From positions 18,036,001 through 18,100,000 of the forward strand of contig NC_056766.1 of NCBI RefSeq assembly GCF_018687715.1: 64,000 nt of DNA. Reading direction: 5' to 3'. The notes below the pieces were generated by a model that had not been told where the DNA came from, did no database searches, and worked only from the letters and a program-made list of their open reading frames with translations. This stretch comes from Carya illinoinensis. Its lineage: Eukaryota > Streptophyta > Magnoliopsida > Fagales > Juglandaceae. The stretch's first letter is position 1; every line of letters begins with the position of its first letter. The translations under genes were made by a program, and so were the position numbers. Positions 36,661 to 48,039 of the stretch are shown here, piece after piece.

Positions 36661-37073
36661 ATTGCACTATTATCTTACTAGTTTTTAACTCTTATTTTGA
36701 CTAGTTTATAGTAATAATTTTCACTTATTTCATCTAGTTTATATTTTATTGGTTCTTAGCCATGCGGATAAAATACTGAAGTGTTGGACATAAGCAGACA
36801 TCAATTTGATCCATTAGTGGCAGAGTCACAACAAGGTTATGTGATTAGGACACAACAAAGTGTTCTCACTGAGGTTTAAATATATCTATTATTTAGTCTT
36901 TTGGATTTGGATTAACATATTTAGCATAGTTATGTGATTGTTGTTTTATGTTCTGTTATGCTAATAGATGCAATTTAGGATAGATGTAACACAAGTGAAG
37001 AGTTTATTATAGGAAAACCAAAGTTTCATATTTGGTACAACTTGTCCACATATTTCTATTAAGATGTTGTACC

Positions 37074-37331
37074 TAAAGAAAAGGTATTGATCTTGTCTTA
37101 TTTGATTCTAAATGATACATAGCTTTATACAAGTAAATACCAAAAGTAAAAAAGGAAACTAATGGAGGAAATGAATCCTAGAGATCAACTAAATATACAC
37201 ACACTAATTACAGAGCAAATAAAGATTGTTTCTATATATTTGGAGTCAAGAATCAATGAGAGAATTGTGGCTTGACATGAGAAGCAATGAATGGCTTAAA
37301 TGGAGGAGCAATGGACGTTGTTGACTTATCA
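37074..37331 (-). repeat. 3' LTR of the copia element
   Basis: It is 258 bp and the same length as its partner at 41886-42143. In element orientation it begins TGATAAGTCAACAACGTC and ends ATACCTTTTCTTTA. Confidence 0.9.
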
Positions 37332-37346
37332 TGCCCCCGCAAGATT

Positions 37347-40300
37347 CTAGCCATTGAGGACACCAATCTTGGTTCGATGAGTAAGAAAGTGGAGATGAGG
37401 CAGCGGCTTGGTTAGAGAATTAGCAAGTTGATTAGAAATATAAACATGGGAAACACATAGGCGACCTGTAGCAACTTGATCATGGACAAAATGGAAGTCG
37501 ATAGCGATGTGTTTCATACAAGAATGGAAGACTGAGTTGGCACAAACATACGTAGCACTCACAGTGTCACAATAGATGAAAAGAGTAGGGGATATAGGTA
37601 CATGCAGCACTTGAAGAAAATTCATTACCCAATTTACTTTAGTTGCAATAAAGGTAATGGCCAGGTATTAAGCCTCGGTAGAGGAGCGAGCGATGCTCTT
37701 TTGCTTTTTATAATTCCAAGAGATGGGATTAGCTCCAAGAAAAAGAACATAAGCAGAGGTCGAAATCTAATCATTAGGATCACCTATCCAATCGGCATCT
37801 GCAAATGTATGAAGTGTCTGAGGAGAGTTTGTGTGAAGCATGATGCCATAGTCAAGAGTTACAATTAGATAACGGAGCACTTGTTTAACTGTAGACCAAT
37901 GAACTGTGGAAGTAGAGTGCATGAACTGAAACAACTTGTTGATGGCAAAAGAAACATCAGGACGTGTCAAGGAAAGGTATTGTAACGACCCAAGAGTTTG
38001 GTGATACAAGGTAGCATTAGTTGGTGGAGAGCCATCAGACAATTTGAGAGCTTCAGTAGTGGCAAGAGGGGTAGAAACAAGCTTGGCATCTACCATGCTA
38101 ACTCGATGCAAGAGGTCTTTGATATATTTCCTTTGAGATAAAAACAAACCATTAGAGGTAAAGTGAGCTTCAACCCCAAGAAAATATGAGAGATTACCAA
38201 GATCCTTGAGGGAGAATCGTTTGGTGAGAACAGTGATAAAGGTAGTCACATGAGCAGCGGAGGATCCAATAATGATGATGTCATCAACATAAATCAATAG
38301 ATAAAGAACTGAGTTAGAAGAGTGGAGGATAAACAATGAGGTATTAGACTGAGAGTTGGTGAAACCTTCCAAAAGAAGAAAGTTGCAAAGTTCGTGATAT
38401 CATGCATAAGGGGCTTGTCGAAGTCTATATATGGCCTTGTGTAAGAGACAAACATGATCAGGAAGATCGAGGTGGGTGAAGCCAAGTCACTGGTCCATGA
38501 AAATTGCATCAGATAAAGAGCCCTACAAGAATGTATTATTCACATCGAGTTGGCGAAGGGACCAATGGTTAGTCATAGCAAGAGTAAGTAATAACCGAAC
38601 AGTTGCAAGTTTGACAACATAATTGTAGGTTTTAGAAAAATCTATCCCACGTTGTTGATGAAAAACTTTTGCCACTAAGTGAGCTTTATAACGAGCTATG
38701 GACCCACAAGATTCTTTTTAATCCTATAGACCTATTTACACCTAATAACATTTTGTGTAGGGGTTCGTGGAAGAAGAGACCATATGTGATTGGAGAGTAA
38801 TGCAAAGCCATGAGTGATGTTGCTGGGCTTGTTTGAAGGTGGAGGGTTCGGTGATAGGAGTGGTGGTGGTGTGAAGATCAAGAAGACGTTTTGGCTTTGT
38901 AATGTTATTACGTAGCATGATCTTATAAGGGTGAGGTTCGGCTAGAATGGAAGATGGGGGAGAGGATATAGGAGATGAGATACTTACTTGTGAAAGATTG
39001 GATTTATCCTAAGATGGAGGTGTGGAGGAGCCCGAGAATAAGATGTCCTGATTTAGAGATTCTGTCCTGCAAGAAGAAGATTCACCACTTAAATTAGAAA
39101 TAAGAGGAGAAAATATGCTCTACTAGATGGGTAGAGGTGACGGGCAACTAGGAAATATTAGGAGAAGATACAAGAATGGACACTTGGGTAGGTTCATGAG
39201 TTGTTTTGAATAACCAAGTGGCTAAGGAAGGCAAGACTAAGGGCAACTCAGTATGAGATGTGTTATTCTGGAAAAGAAATGTATTTTCCACAAAAACTAC
39301 ATGTTTAGAGATGAACAATTTATTTGTGGAGGGATCAGGGCACATATAGGCATGATGTGGAGTTGAGTAGCCAACGAATACACAAGGAAGGAATCGTGGT
39401 TGGAGTTTGTGAGAGGAGTAGGGTCGTAACCATGGGAAACATAGACAACCAAATATTTTTAAGGATAAATAATTAGGTGACTGCTTAGAGATGAGAGAAG
39501 GGAGATTTGTTACATGTTACCGGAGAGGGCATTCGGTTGATGAGGTAAACAACAACTTGAAATGCTAAGGACTGATATTTGAGTGGAATATATGCATGAT
39601 TTAGCAAAGCAAGCACAGTTTCAACAACATGTTGATGTTTACACTTAGCTGTGACAACATGTATAAGGGTATGAGGAGGACATTTGAGATGTTGAATTCC
39701 AAATATTTTTAAGAATAAATAATTAGGTGATTGCTTAGAGATAAGAGAAGGGAGATTTGTTACATGTTACCAAAGAAGACATTCGGTTGATGAGGTAAAC
39801 AACAGCTTGAAATGCTAAGGACTGATATTTGAGTGAATAGATGCATGATGTAGCAAAGCAAGCGTAGTTTCAACAACATGTTGATGTTTACGCTTAGCTG
39901 TGACAACATGTTTAGGGGTATGAGGAGGACATTTGAGATGTTGAATTCCAACCCGAGAGAGAAAATGATTGAGACTAGTGGCTTCGCCACTTCCATCTGT
40001 ATTAAACAATTTTAATCGTTGTAGAAAAATAATTTTCAACAAGAGATTAAACCGTTCAAATACGAAAGTATCATTTGATTTATTTTTGATTGGATAAAGC
40101 CAATTATATTTGGTAAACTAATCCATAAAGATAACGTAATAGTGAAAATTATCAAAAGAATAAAGATAATGTGATAGTGAAAATTATCAAAAGAAAGGAG
40201 ATGAGCAGGTCCTTATATTCCATAAATAGAATTTCCAAAGGTCTAGAACAAGTTAATAAAGAAATTCCAAAAGAGAGTTTGTGGCTTTTGATACATAAAC

Positions 40301-41808
40301 ATGCATTGCAAGAATGAGAAAAGGAACTGAACTTATATAAAGGTAGTTTCTGAGATGCAATGATTTGATAAAGAATTTTGGAGGACAGATGACCAAGACG
40401 ACTGTGCCAAAAACTAATGGTTGGAAGGGAAGGATTGGACCAAGTTGTTGTGAGAGTTGAATGTTGTGGTGAAAGAGATGGTTTGCTCACTGAAGTCAGT
40501 CACTCATATACATTTCCTCTACTCCAACCTTGCACTAAAGATGCCCTGCGGTTAGATCTTTAATTCACAAGAAAGAAGTGAGGAAAAATATTCAATAGAG
40601 GTGTTATTGTGAGAAAAAATTTGAGAGACAAAGAAGATTTTTCTGGAAGTTGGATGCACACAAAACATTGTTGAGTTTGAAAGTGGAATCATAGGAATTA
40701 AGAGCAGTAAATCCTATACGAGTAATAGGGACATTATTAGCATCTCCAACCATGATATCTTCATTGCCCCCATACTTAGAGTGAATAGAGTGATTTTACA
40801 AATCTAAGGTGATGTGATGAGATGCCCCAGAGTCAACTATCCAACCTATCTAATTACCTAGAGTCTTGTGTGGTGTGAAGTTGGCTTGCGGCCAGGTGGA
40901 GGGTAAGGAACGTGATCTGTATACTTTGGCAACATGGTTAGGTTAGTCACATAATTGACAAACAACTCGAGGTTGATTCTTGTTGAAGTTAGGCCCCAAT
41001 TTTGATTTGAGTGGTTGGACGAAAGTCCTTGAGTGTATGGAATGTTGGGAAAGTTTTGGTTACCATAGTTTCCATAGGAATTTTATTGGAATTGATTGTT
41101 GTTGTTCCCTAGGTAGCCATTATTGTTTCCTCCGTATTTTGACTATTTTTGAGAGGTATTGAAGTGGTTGTTTTTGCCTTTCTTGTTGTGTTGCTTTTGT
41201 GAATATTGAGTAGTGATGACAGAGTCTTCTTTTGTCTAGTCTAATTGTTGAAAACTCATTTCATAGTCTATAAGTTTTTCGACTAATTCTTCAAAGGAGA
41301 TGGGTGATTCTCTCACATGTAAAGCAGCTTTGAGCTCTTTCTCCATCACTCAAATCGTGCCCAATTATAGCAAAATCATCAATAATAGTTTTAACAGTGT
41401 GCAAAAATTCAGAAATGCTCTTTCTTGACTGAGCTTGGTGAAGGAGTCAATGAGACCAACCATTCGAGTATTAGATTTATTGGCATAGGTAGTTTTGATT
41501 TTGCGCTAGGCCTCCTCAGTATTTTTACATTGAGATACAGTCGGCTCTGCTTGTCCAGTGAAAGTTGTTTGGATAGCAAGAAGCGGTAGTCGATCTTGAT
41601 GAATCCAAGTTTTGTACTCTAGATCGTCAGCTAGTGGGCATGGATGAGTTCCATTTATAAATCCTATGAGATCATATCCAAGGAGAAGGTTTGTCATCTG
41701 TGAGTTCCATATTGAATAGTTTCCTCCTTTGGAAAGTTTATGAGGAATAAATGTGGCTGTGTTGATTAAGACAACATAAGAGGGGAGTGAATTTCCACTA
41801 TTGGACAT
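37347..41808 (-). pseudogene. Copia gag-pol, broken by stops and a duplication
   Basis: Order on the reverse strand: gag-like (41808-41506, HKLSKGGNYSIWNSQM); GAG-pre-integrase (about 40490-40250, FWHSRLGHLSSKILYQ with CNACLCIKSHK); integrase core pieces (about 40150-39450, FNTDGSGEATSLNHFLS and CPPHTPKHVV); a post-integrase segment (39345-39148, CPDPSTNKLFISKHVVF); reverse transcriptase (38509-37767) with an intact YVDD at 38291-38280; and RNase H (37625-37347, VFHSCMKHIAIDFHFV). Stops and frameshifts fall between and within domains, and a 250 bp tandem duplication disrupts the integrase. It resembles the RE1/RE2-type copia polyproteins in general layout. No functional product is expected. 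Confidence 0.9.
39451..39950. repeat. 250-bp tandem duplication inside copia integrase
   Basis: Copy 1 (39451-39700) and copy 2 (39701-39950) both start AAATATTTTTAAGRATAAAT and end GATGTTGAATTCCAA. They differ at scattered positions, so the duplication is not recent. It repeats part of the integrase-coding region out of its normal order. Confidence 0.9.
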
Positions 41809-41873
41809 AAACTTTACTTCACTTGATTCAGTTAGGGTTGAAGAGCTAGAGCAAGCTTAAGACAGAGCCGTAG

Positions 41874-41885
41874 GCTTTGATACCA
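41874..41885 (-). other. Primer-binding site of the copia element
   Basis: On the reverse strand TGGTATCAAAGC begins immediately after the 5' LTR. It matches the plant initiator-Met tRNA 3' end complement apart from one G-to-A difference. Confidence 0.85.
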
Positions 41886-42143
41886 TAAAGAGAAGGTATT
41901 GATCTTGTCTTATTTGATTCTAAATGATACATAGCTTTATACAAGTAAATACCGAAAGTAGTAAAGGAAACTAAATGAGGAAATGAATCCTGGAGATTAA
42001 CTAAATATACACATAGTAATTATAAAGCAAATAAAGATTGTTTTCATATATTTGGAGCTCATAATCAATGAGAGAATTGTGGCTTGACTTGAGGAGCAAT
42101 GGATGGCTTGAATGGAGGAGCAATGGACGTTGTTGACTTATCA
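41886..42143 (-). repeat. 5' LTR of the copia element
   Basis: It is 258 bp. In element orientation it begins TGATAAGTCAACAACGTC and ends ATACCTTCTCTTTA, followed at once by the primer-binding site. Confidence 0.9.
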
Positions 42144-42148
42144 GTATC

Positions 42149-42877
42149 AACTTGTAGACTTGTTGCTCTTTTTAAATCTGGCAAATGAATGTCAGTATTA
42201 TTGTGACAATGTTTAGTAGTTGTGATGATGCTAAATCTAGCTTATTGTTAGTTTGCGATGCGTGAAGGAATGTCAAAACTTACAATATTTGTTTCGATAT
42301 AAGGGAAATTCATGCTAGAGTCTAGTTTTTTGTTAGTTGTGATGAAATGCCAAAGTTTAAGATTCTGTATATCATAAAAGGAAAGTGTAAGCAAAAGTGA
42401 ATGACTTCTTGGGTAACTTTTGTTGTATTAGCATATTGTCTATACCTTTATATTATATTTGGGACACTCGAAGAAGGGTCGTCCTGGATTTCTTAGAGTA
42501 TTCGATGTTCTAAGTGGAACTTTAAAACCGTAGATGCACACTGGATCATGACTTAAAGTACGATTAACCAAAGATGATGAAGAAATTAATTTTGACATTC
42601 TAAATCTGTCACAAGGAATTACAATGAATGTGTCTAATGATATTTAAGAATGAGTATGACCAGCAAATACGATGTTGTTGTAGTATACAAAACCAAACTA
42701 TAACCACAGGAAATATTAACACCTAAAATTTAAATAATCTATATATATATATATATCATCTAAAATTACATCCATCAAATGATCATGGAAGCATATTTTA
42801 AAAGGTTCTTATAAATTGAGAACAATGACATATAGAATAATCTTAAGCCAACATAACTGAGATATAACTCTATCTAA
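42149..42877. other. Gene-free spacer between copia and Harbinger elements
   Basis: No protein family, structured repeat or LTR edge is recognised. A short AT dinucleotide run is near 42741. Confidence 0.5.
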
Positions 42878-42901
42878 GAGCATTTGTAGTGAGCTAGCTA
42901 C
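42878..42901 (+). repeat. Left terminal inverted repeat of the Harbinger element
   Basis: It starts GAGCATTTGTAGTGAGCTAG immediately after TAA and pairs imperfectly with 59035-59058. Confidence 0.7.
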
Positions 42902-44259
42902 ATATAAAGTCTAGCCAAAGTTTGGCCAGCTAGCTCAAAAAACACCCCATAGCAAACTCGATAAATGAATAGTAATTTTACCTATGATTATTTCGGCTGG
43001 CCAAATCTAGCTAGTGAAATTGGCTGGCCATTCACCTTTTTAGTGTCATTTTAATTTTGGCACTTTCTCACTTTGCGCTCTCTCATTTTGGCGCACCCCT
43101 ACCACCGACCTTTGCATCTAATTTTTCATATCGCATTGCACACAAAGGCTTCATCTCTTCCGGAGCTTAGTAATGAGAAAATAAAAAGGTTCGTCATTTC
43201 TTTTTCTTCTCTAATATTTGCTTCAGAGACCTAGTAAACTAGAGGTTCTCACTTCCTTTTTTCCCCATCGTTCCGACTTGGTTTTTCTTTTCCTAAGTTT
43301 TATATCTTTTTTATTTTTTTTCTCACTTGGTAGCTCTATTTTTCGTTGGAATTCTTCAATTTTGACCAGTTTTGAGTTTTTCGTAGAAGTTTCCTGCTAT
43401 GTTTTATTTTTTTCTCACTTATTCGTATTAACCATCAGTTAAACACAAGGTGCTATTCAAATAGTCTAATGTGTGAATTTTGATCATTTTGAACATTAGT
43501 TGATAGTTGGAAATAATATATTCTTCATTTCACTTTAAATATTCCTAGATTGCAATGTAATTTCTTTGCTCTCAAAGAAAGAGTCCAATATTTCATAGCC
43601 GAAGAAGTTACCAAAACAATTGAACAAGAGCATCTCAATAGAGTACAAACATAGATGGTTTTGGTCGGTTCATTTATTACTCTAGTGTGTTTCAAAACAT
43701 ATGATTAATATACTTTATGTTTTGTATTTAACTCATTCTTATACATAAAAGTTTATTTTGTATTTGATCGGTTCCTATTCGTAGAAAAATGGCAAGCTTT
43801 GCTTTTACTATTGTACTGGTTTTTTAGTTGAATGTAATGCTTTGCATTTTGGTGATTGAGAAATACTAAGTGAGTTGTACACAGAATTACAAGTGCTCTA
43901 ATATTCTCTTGGTTTTCCCTTTGTCAATTGTTACCAAGTGTTTGTGTGTATGACTAAAAAAGGCTAAATATTTCTATATTCTCGGCTTGCGTATTATACA
44001 TCTCTGATGGGAATGGATTCAAGAACTCACCGAGAAGCCTACTTTATAAATTTTCTAAATAACAATAACTTTTAATGGAATCCACAAATGATGTAAATAA
44101 ATAGCAATTATCTTCACCCCAAATTGAGGTTATTGAGGTTGAACCTATTGGATAAAAATCATAACGAGGTAAAACTTTTAGTAACGAGGAGGATTTGATG
44201 CTTGTGGAGGGATCGCTTGAAGTTTCTTAAGATGCAGTGCAAGAAAAATATCAAAACTA

Positions 44260-45297
44260 CATGATGTTATGGAAAATAATTCATAAATATGAGTGAAATT
44301 AAAAACTGGTAAACCAGTGAACCGGCCCGAACAGGTTGATTCTGTCTGGTACTGATTTTACCTTTTGAAAAATCGGCCGGAATTAGTCAAAGTTTCCTTT
44401 TTCCTAACACTGGACCGATTCATATATACGTACATTTATTTATTATATGATTCTTTTTACTATATATAATTTTTATATATAATATATAAAATTTTATATA
44501 AAATAATTTTATATTATATGTTAAATTGCTAATTAATATGAGACTAAATTTTAAAATCCTATTACTCATAATAATCAAATAACATAAAATTAATATAATA
44601 TTTGATATAACGTTAAAAATTTTAATTTTATTAAATAAATTTAATATAACACAAAATTCTAATCTTAAACATGAACATTTATTTGATCATATGTTATACA
44701 TATAAACTATATGTATATATATTTCAAGGATAAATATATTTTATGGCATAATAAATTATAATATATATTCTTTTTCATAAATACATTTCTATACATTTGA
44801 TCTTATACACTCATATAAAAAGTGTATGCATGTAACCGTCATATAATATATTATCACTAGCATATTATCACTAACATACATAAATTATAAATAAGTTAGA
44901 CACTAACTTATTATTAGTTAAATAGCTATTAGTATTAGTATATTACTATTAGTAATCCACTATATATAAATAACTATATAAATCACTATAACTATATATA
45001 ATATTAGTATTATTATAGTATATAGTATTAACATCACTATAATATATAGCATTACTATCACTATAATATTATAATATACAGTAATAGTATATATATATAT
45101 AATATACTATATATACTATATATGCTATATATTATATATAATTTTATGGCATCTTTGTAGCAGATTTTTTTTATAGCAAATTTTATATTTTTATAACAGA
45201 TTCTTTTATAGTAGATTTTTTGTTCTAGCAGATTTTTTATTTCTTTAGTACATTTTTTATGGTAGGAGATCTTTTATATGGTAGCAGTGTTTTTATT

Positions 45298-45333
<36 letters not shown>

Positions 45334-45485
45334 AAATGATTAAAACTAGAAAACCAGACTGAAATTGACAAAACTGGAAATACCAATTTAGAGATGTAAC
45401 CGATGCAATATCAGTTCTATAAAACTCAAAATTGGTGTATATCGGTTCGGTTCCAAATTTTTCAAAAACTAGACCAAACCGAACC
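44260..45485. mobile_element. AT-rich insertion within Harbinger ORF1
   Basis: About 1.2 kb of very AT-rich DNA with long TA stretches separates the two ORF1 pieces. The left side contains AACCGGCCCGAACAGGTT and the right side ATCGGTTCGGTTCC; the right edge, inverted, reads TAGGGGTGCATGTAATAGGT, resembling hAT-type MITE ends. A matching left end was not found, so the boundaries and class are uncertain. Confidence 0.4.
45301..45331. repeat. (AT)n microsatellite
   Basis: This is a pure AT run of about 15 units within the AT-rich insertion. Confidence 0.95.
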
Positions 45486-45827
45486 TATTACATGCACCCC
45501 TATCCATAAATACTTTAAGGAAACACATTCTTTCAATAGAGATGTATTAAAGCCTTCTCCTATTCATCAACTTGAAACTCATTCTTTTGCAGTTGATGTT
45601 ATAGATCAGTCTTATTCTTTAAAGCCAATAATTTTGAAAACAAAAAGAAATGATAGTGCAAAGAAAAAAAAAATGAAACATTAATAAAATCATAGGTTAT
45701 GAAAATCTTATGCTTCACTATTTAGTTATCATAAGTGGTCGAGAAGGTCTACTTGAAGTTGACAATGGATTTTCCTATCTCTAATATCATGATAGCATTA
45801 AATGAACTCACTAAATTCAGTTGTAGG

Positions 45828-48034
45828 TGTGATGACCTGTTTTTACGTGTATTTTCACTGAATGGTTGTTTTTAATTTAATTAATATATTGGTTTATTTA
45901 TTTTAAATTAATGTATTTTAAATTGGTTTTAATTTATTTGATGTGTTTAATTTATTTTAATCGTTTTACGGTTTTTAATATCGTTTTCGGCGGATCGGTT
46001 TTTGGTCTCCGGAGTGAGGATTGGACCTCATTTCTTTTCTTTCCTCTTTTTCTTTTTCCCTTTTTCCTTTTCTTTTTCTTTCTTTTTCTTTCTTTTCTTC
46101 TTCTTTCTTCTCCTTTCTCTCCCACGTACGCATAGCTGCCCCTTTTTCTCATTCCAGTCGCCGCCACTTTGACCGGCCAGTTCTCCGCCGTCCGGCCACC
46201 GTTTGGTGCACCGTCACCACCATTCTCTTCCCCTTCCACCAGAGATCATCCCCACCAATTTTCAGAGCCATCGAACCAGCCGTTAGCTTTCCAGAGCCGC
46301 CGGAAGTTGCTGCACCTGCTCTGTTTTTGCCCCTGTCGCCGGTTGCTTTCGCAGCCCAGAACCGCCGCTCACCGGCGGCGTGGCCTACACCACCCACCCA
46401 GTTTTCTTCCCCTCTCACCGGTGAACATCCCCACCAAGTTTCACCTCCATCCGAGCCACCGTTAGCCACCACGAGCTCCTCCAAGCCATACGGTTTTTCA
46501 CCGTTTCCGGCGCCGTCGCACCACCTCCGGCCACCATCTTTTCGCAGCTTCTTCCCCTACCTCTTGCCAACCTAAACCACCCATTTCCGGCCTCGATCCG
46601 TTGCTGGAGCAGCTCCCACGAGCTCAACTCCGTTCAGCCACTTTTTGGCCTTCGACTGCCATTTCCACCACCACCTACGGCCAAAACTTGTTTCCTTTAA
46701 CTTCATAAATATCTCAAGACCATTCCCTATCAATTTCGTGCCTTGGTTTGTCCCCATTCGAAAATGGGTAATTTATTACCCACGGCGACAGTGTAAATTA
46801 CACTGTTACGTTGCTTTTCTTCCGCCGTTTGCAACACCGCAAGCTTTCTAAAAATACCATATAGCGCTGTAAGTATTTTCCAAACCCTATTTTCAGATTT
46901 AAATGTATATTGCTCTTTCAATTAATTAATCTGCTGGTTGGTTGATTCCGGACTGAGTCCGAGGAGTTCGGGGGTCGGATGGATGGAGGACGGAGTTGCC
47001 TGTTTATTTGTTTTATGTTGTTGGATTATTTTATTATGCATTGTTATGGCATTGCATGGTGCATACACGTGTGTTCGTGAAATAGTGTGAAAAGCCTGTG
47101 TTTGGCGTAAGTGGTCTTACGGGTGCGTGTGTATCACGACCCCAAGCCGGGATGGGGTATTATCCCGGTGGAGCTCCTCTGGTCACTCGGGAGCGGAATA
47201 AACTGAGTGATGTCCCATGGGTTGTCGCTAGACGACGGGAGCGGGGGCTAGGGGTTGCTTGGCTACGAACGCGCAGGGCACGGAACCGGGCATCGCTCTA
47301 CGCACCGACTCCGTGGCCCTTCGCTGGTGAGGGCTAGAGGATGCTTGGCTACGAACGCGCGGGGCGTGGAACTGGGCATCGCTCGTTAGGTGTCACATGC
47401 GTGGTGGTACTCTGCGATGTGGCACTGGAGCCAGGGTGTGCGGATGACCCCTAGGGGAGGTCATGGTGCATACGGTTAATATGGATTCTGGTTTGAGTCG
47501 GATAAAGGCCAAATGTGACTTTTGGCGTGTTTTTCGGAAAGGATGTGTTTTTGGGCCAAATGGATTTTTGGCGTGTGTGGAAAAATCGTGTTTTATGGGC
47601 TTTGTGCATTGGGCATGTTTCATGCATATTGTTTGAGTTCTATGTGTTTTTATCTGGTAGTGTTTGGGTTTTACTTACCTGCGGTACCATTTTTGGTTCC
47701 ATAGCTTTTGATGCAGAGTTGGAGGACGAAGAGGAGGAGGCTGAGCCCGAGGATGCGGCTCCGCCGAGTTGCTGATGCTATGCTTTATATTTGGTTTAAA
47801 ACTGTATTTGTGTTTTTGTAATATTTTATTTATGTATGTTTTAAACAGCTTGTATTACGTTGAGAAAAATTCTGGTACTTAGTTATGACTTTCGTTATCC
47901 GCTGCGTGTTTCTTTGTACACATATATTGCCTTGCACACACTTGGCACCCGTCGATGGGATGGTGACCCGGGTTGTCACCATCCGGACGTCTCGATTTCC
48001 CCGTGTTCGGGTGTGGGGATTTGGGGGCGTCACA
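45828..48034 (+). mobile_element. Solo LTR of a Tekay-like chromovirus
   Basis: This 2207 bp unit begins TGTGATGACCTGTTTTTACG and ends GGGGGCGTCACA. It is flanked by perfect 5 bp target duplications GTAGG (45823-45827 and 48035-48039). Its sequence is homologous along its length to the inverted 2226 bp LTRs at 49397 and 56547: the pyrimidine-rich segment near 46040, the ACGACCCCAAGCCGGGATGG segment near 47140, and the ATGACCCCTAGGGGAGGTCA segment near 47450. No internal domain is present, so it arose by LTR-LTR recombination. It splits the Harbinger transposase. Open frames inside it are LTR artefacts. Confidence 0.93.
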
Positions 48035-48039
48035 GTAGG
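48035..48039. repeat. Target-site duplication of the solo LTR (right copy)
   Basis: GTAGG here equals GTAGG at 45823-45827 directly before the solo LTR. Confidence 0.9.

Larger units (their letters stand above)
37069..42148 (-). mobile_element. Complete but inactive Ty1/copia retrotransposon
   Basis: The element on the reverse strand has two 258 bp LTRs, flanked by 5 bp target duplications that differ at one base (GTACC at 37069-37073, GTATC at 42144-42148). The primer site TGGTATCAAAGC (iMet type) lies at 41885-41874 directly inside the 5' LTR. A G-rich polypurine tract (GCGGGGGCA) precedes the 3' LTR near 37332-37340. Internal DNA encodes gag, GAG-pre-integrase, integrase, reverse transcriptase and RNase H in copia order, broken by many stops. 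A by-eye count of about 22 differences in 258 LTR positions indicates an old insertion. Confidence 0.92.
44006..45684 (+). pseudogene. Harbinger ORF1 (Myb/trihelix-like) remnant, interrupted
   Basis: A start-like segment MDSRTHREAYFINFLNNNN at about 44006 is followed, after frameshifts, by SSPQIEVIEVEPI and RGKTFSNEEDLMLVEGSLEVS (about 44110-44230). This fits the RGxxFxxxED-LLVSAWLN start of the SANT-like domain in plant Harbinger ORF1. The frame is lost at about 44.24 kb where AT-rich DNA begins. A basic C-terminal-like tail (LKPIILKTKRND then KKKKMKH) resumes at about 45.5 kb and ends at 45684, some 30-40 bp from the end of the convergent transposase gene. The assignment of the tail is tentative. 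Confidence 0.45.

Noticed and set aside
46021..46627. Long Ser/Pro-rich frame at the start of the solo LTR and its reverse
   Set aside because: It lies wholly inside the solo LTR and has counterparts in the other LTRs of the same family.
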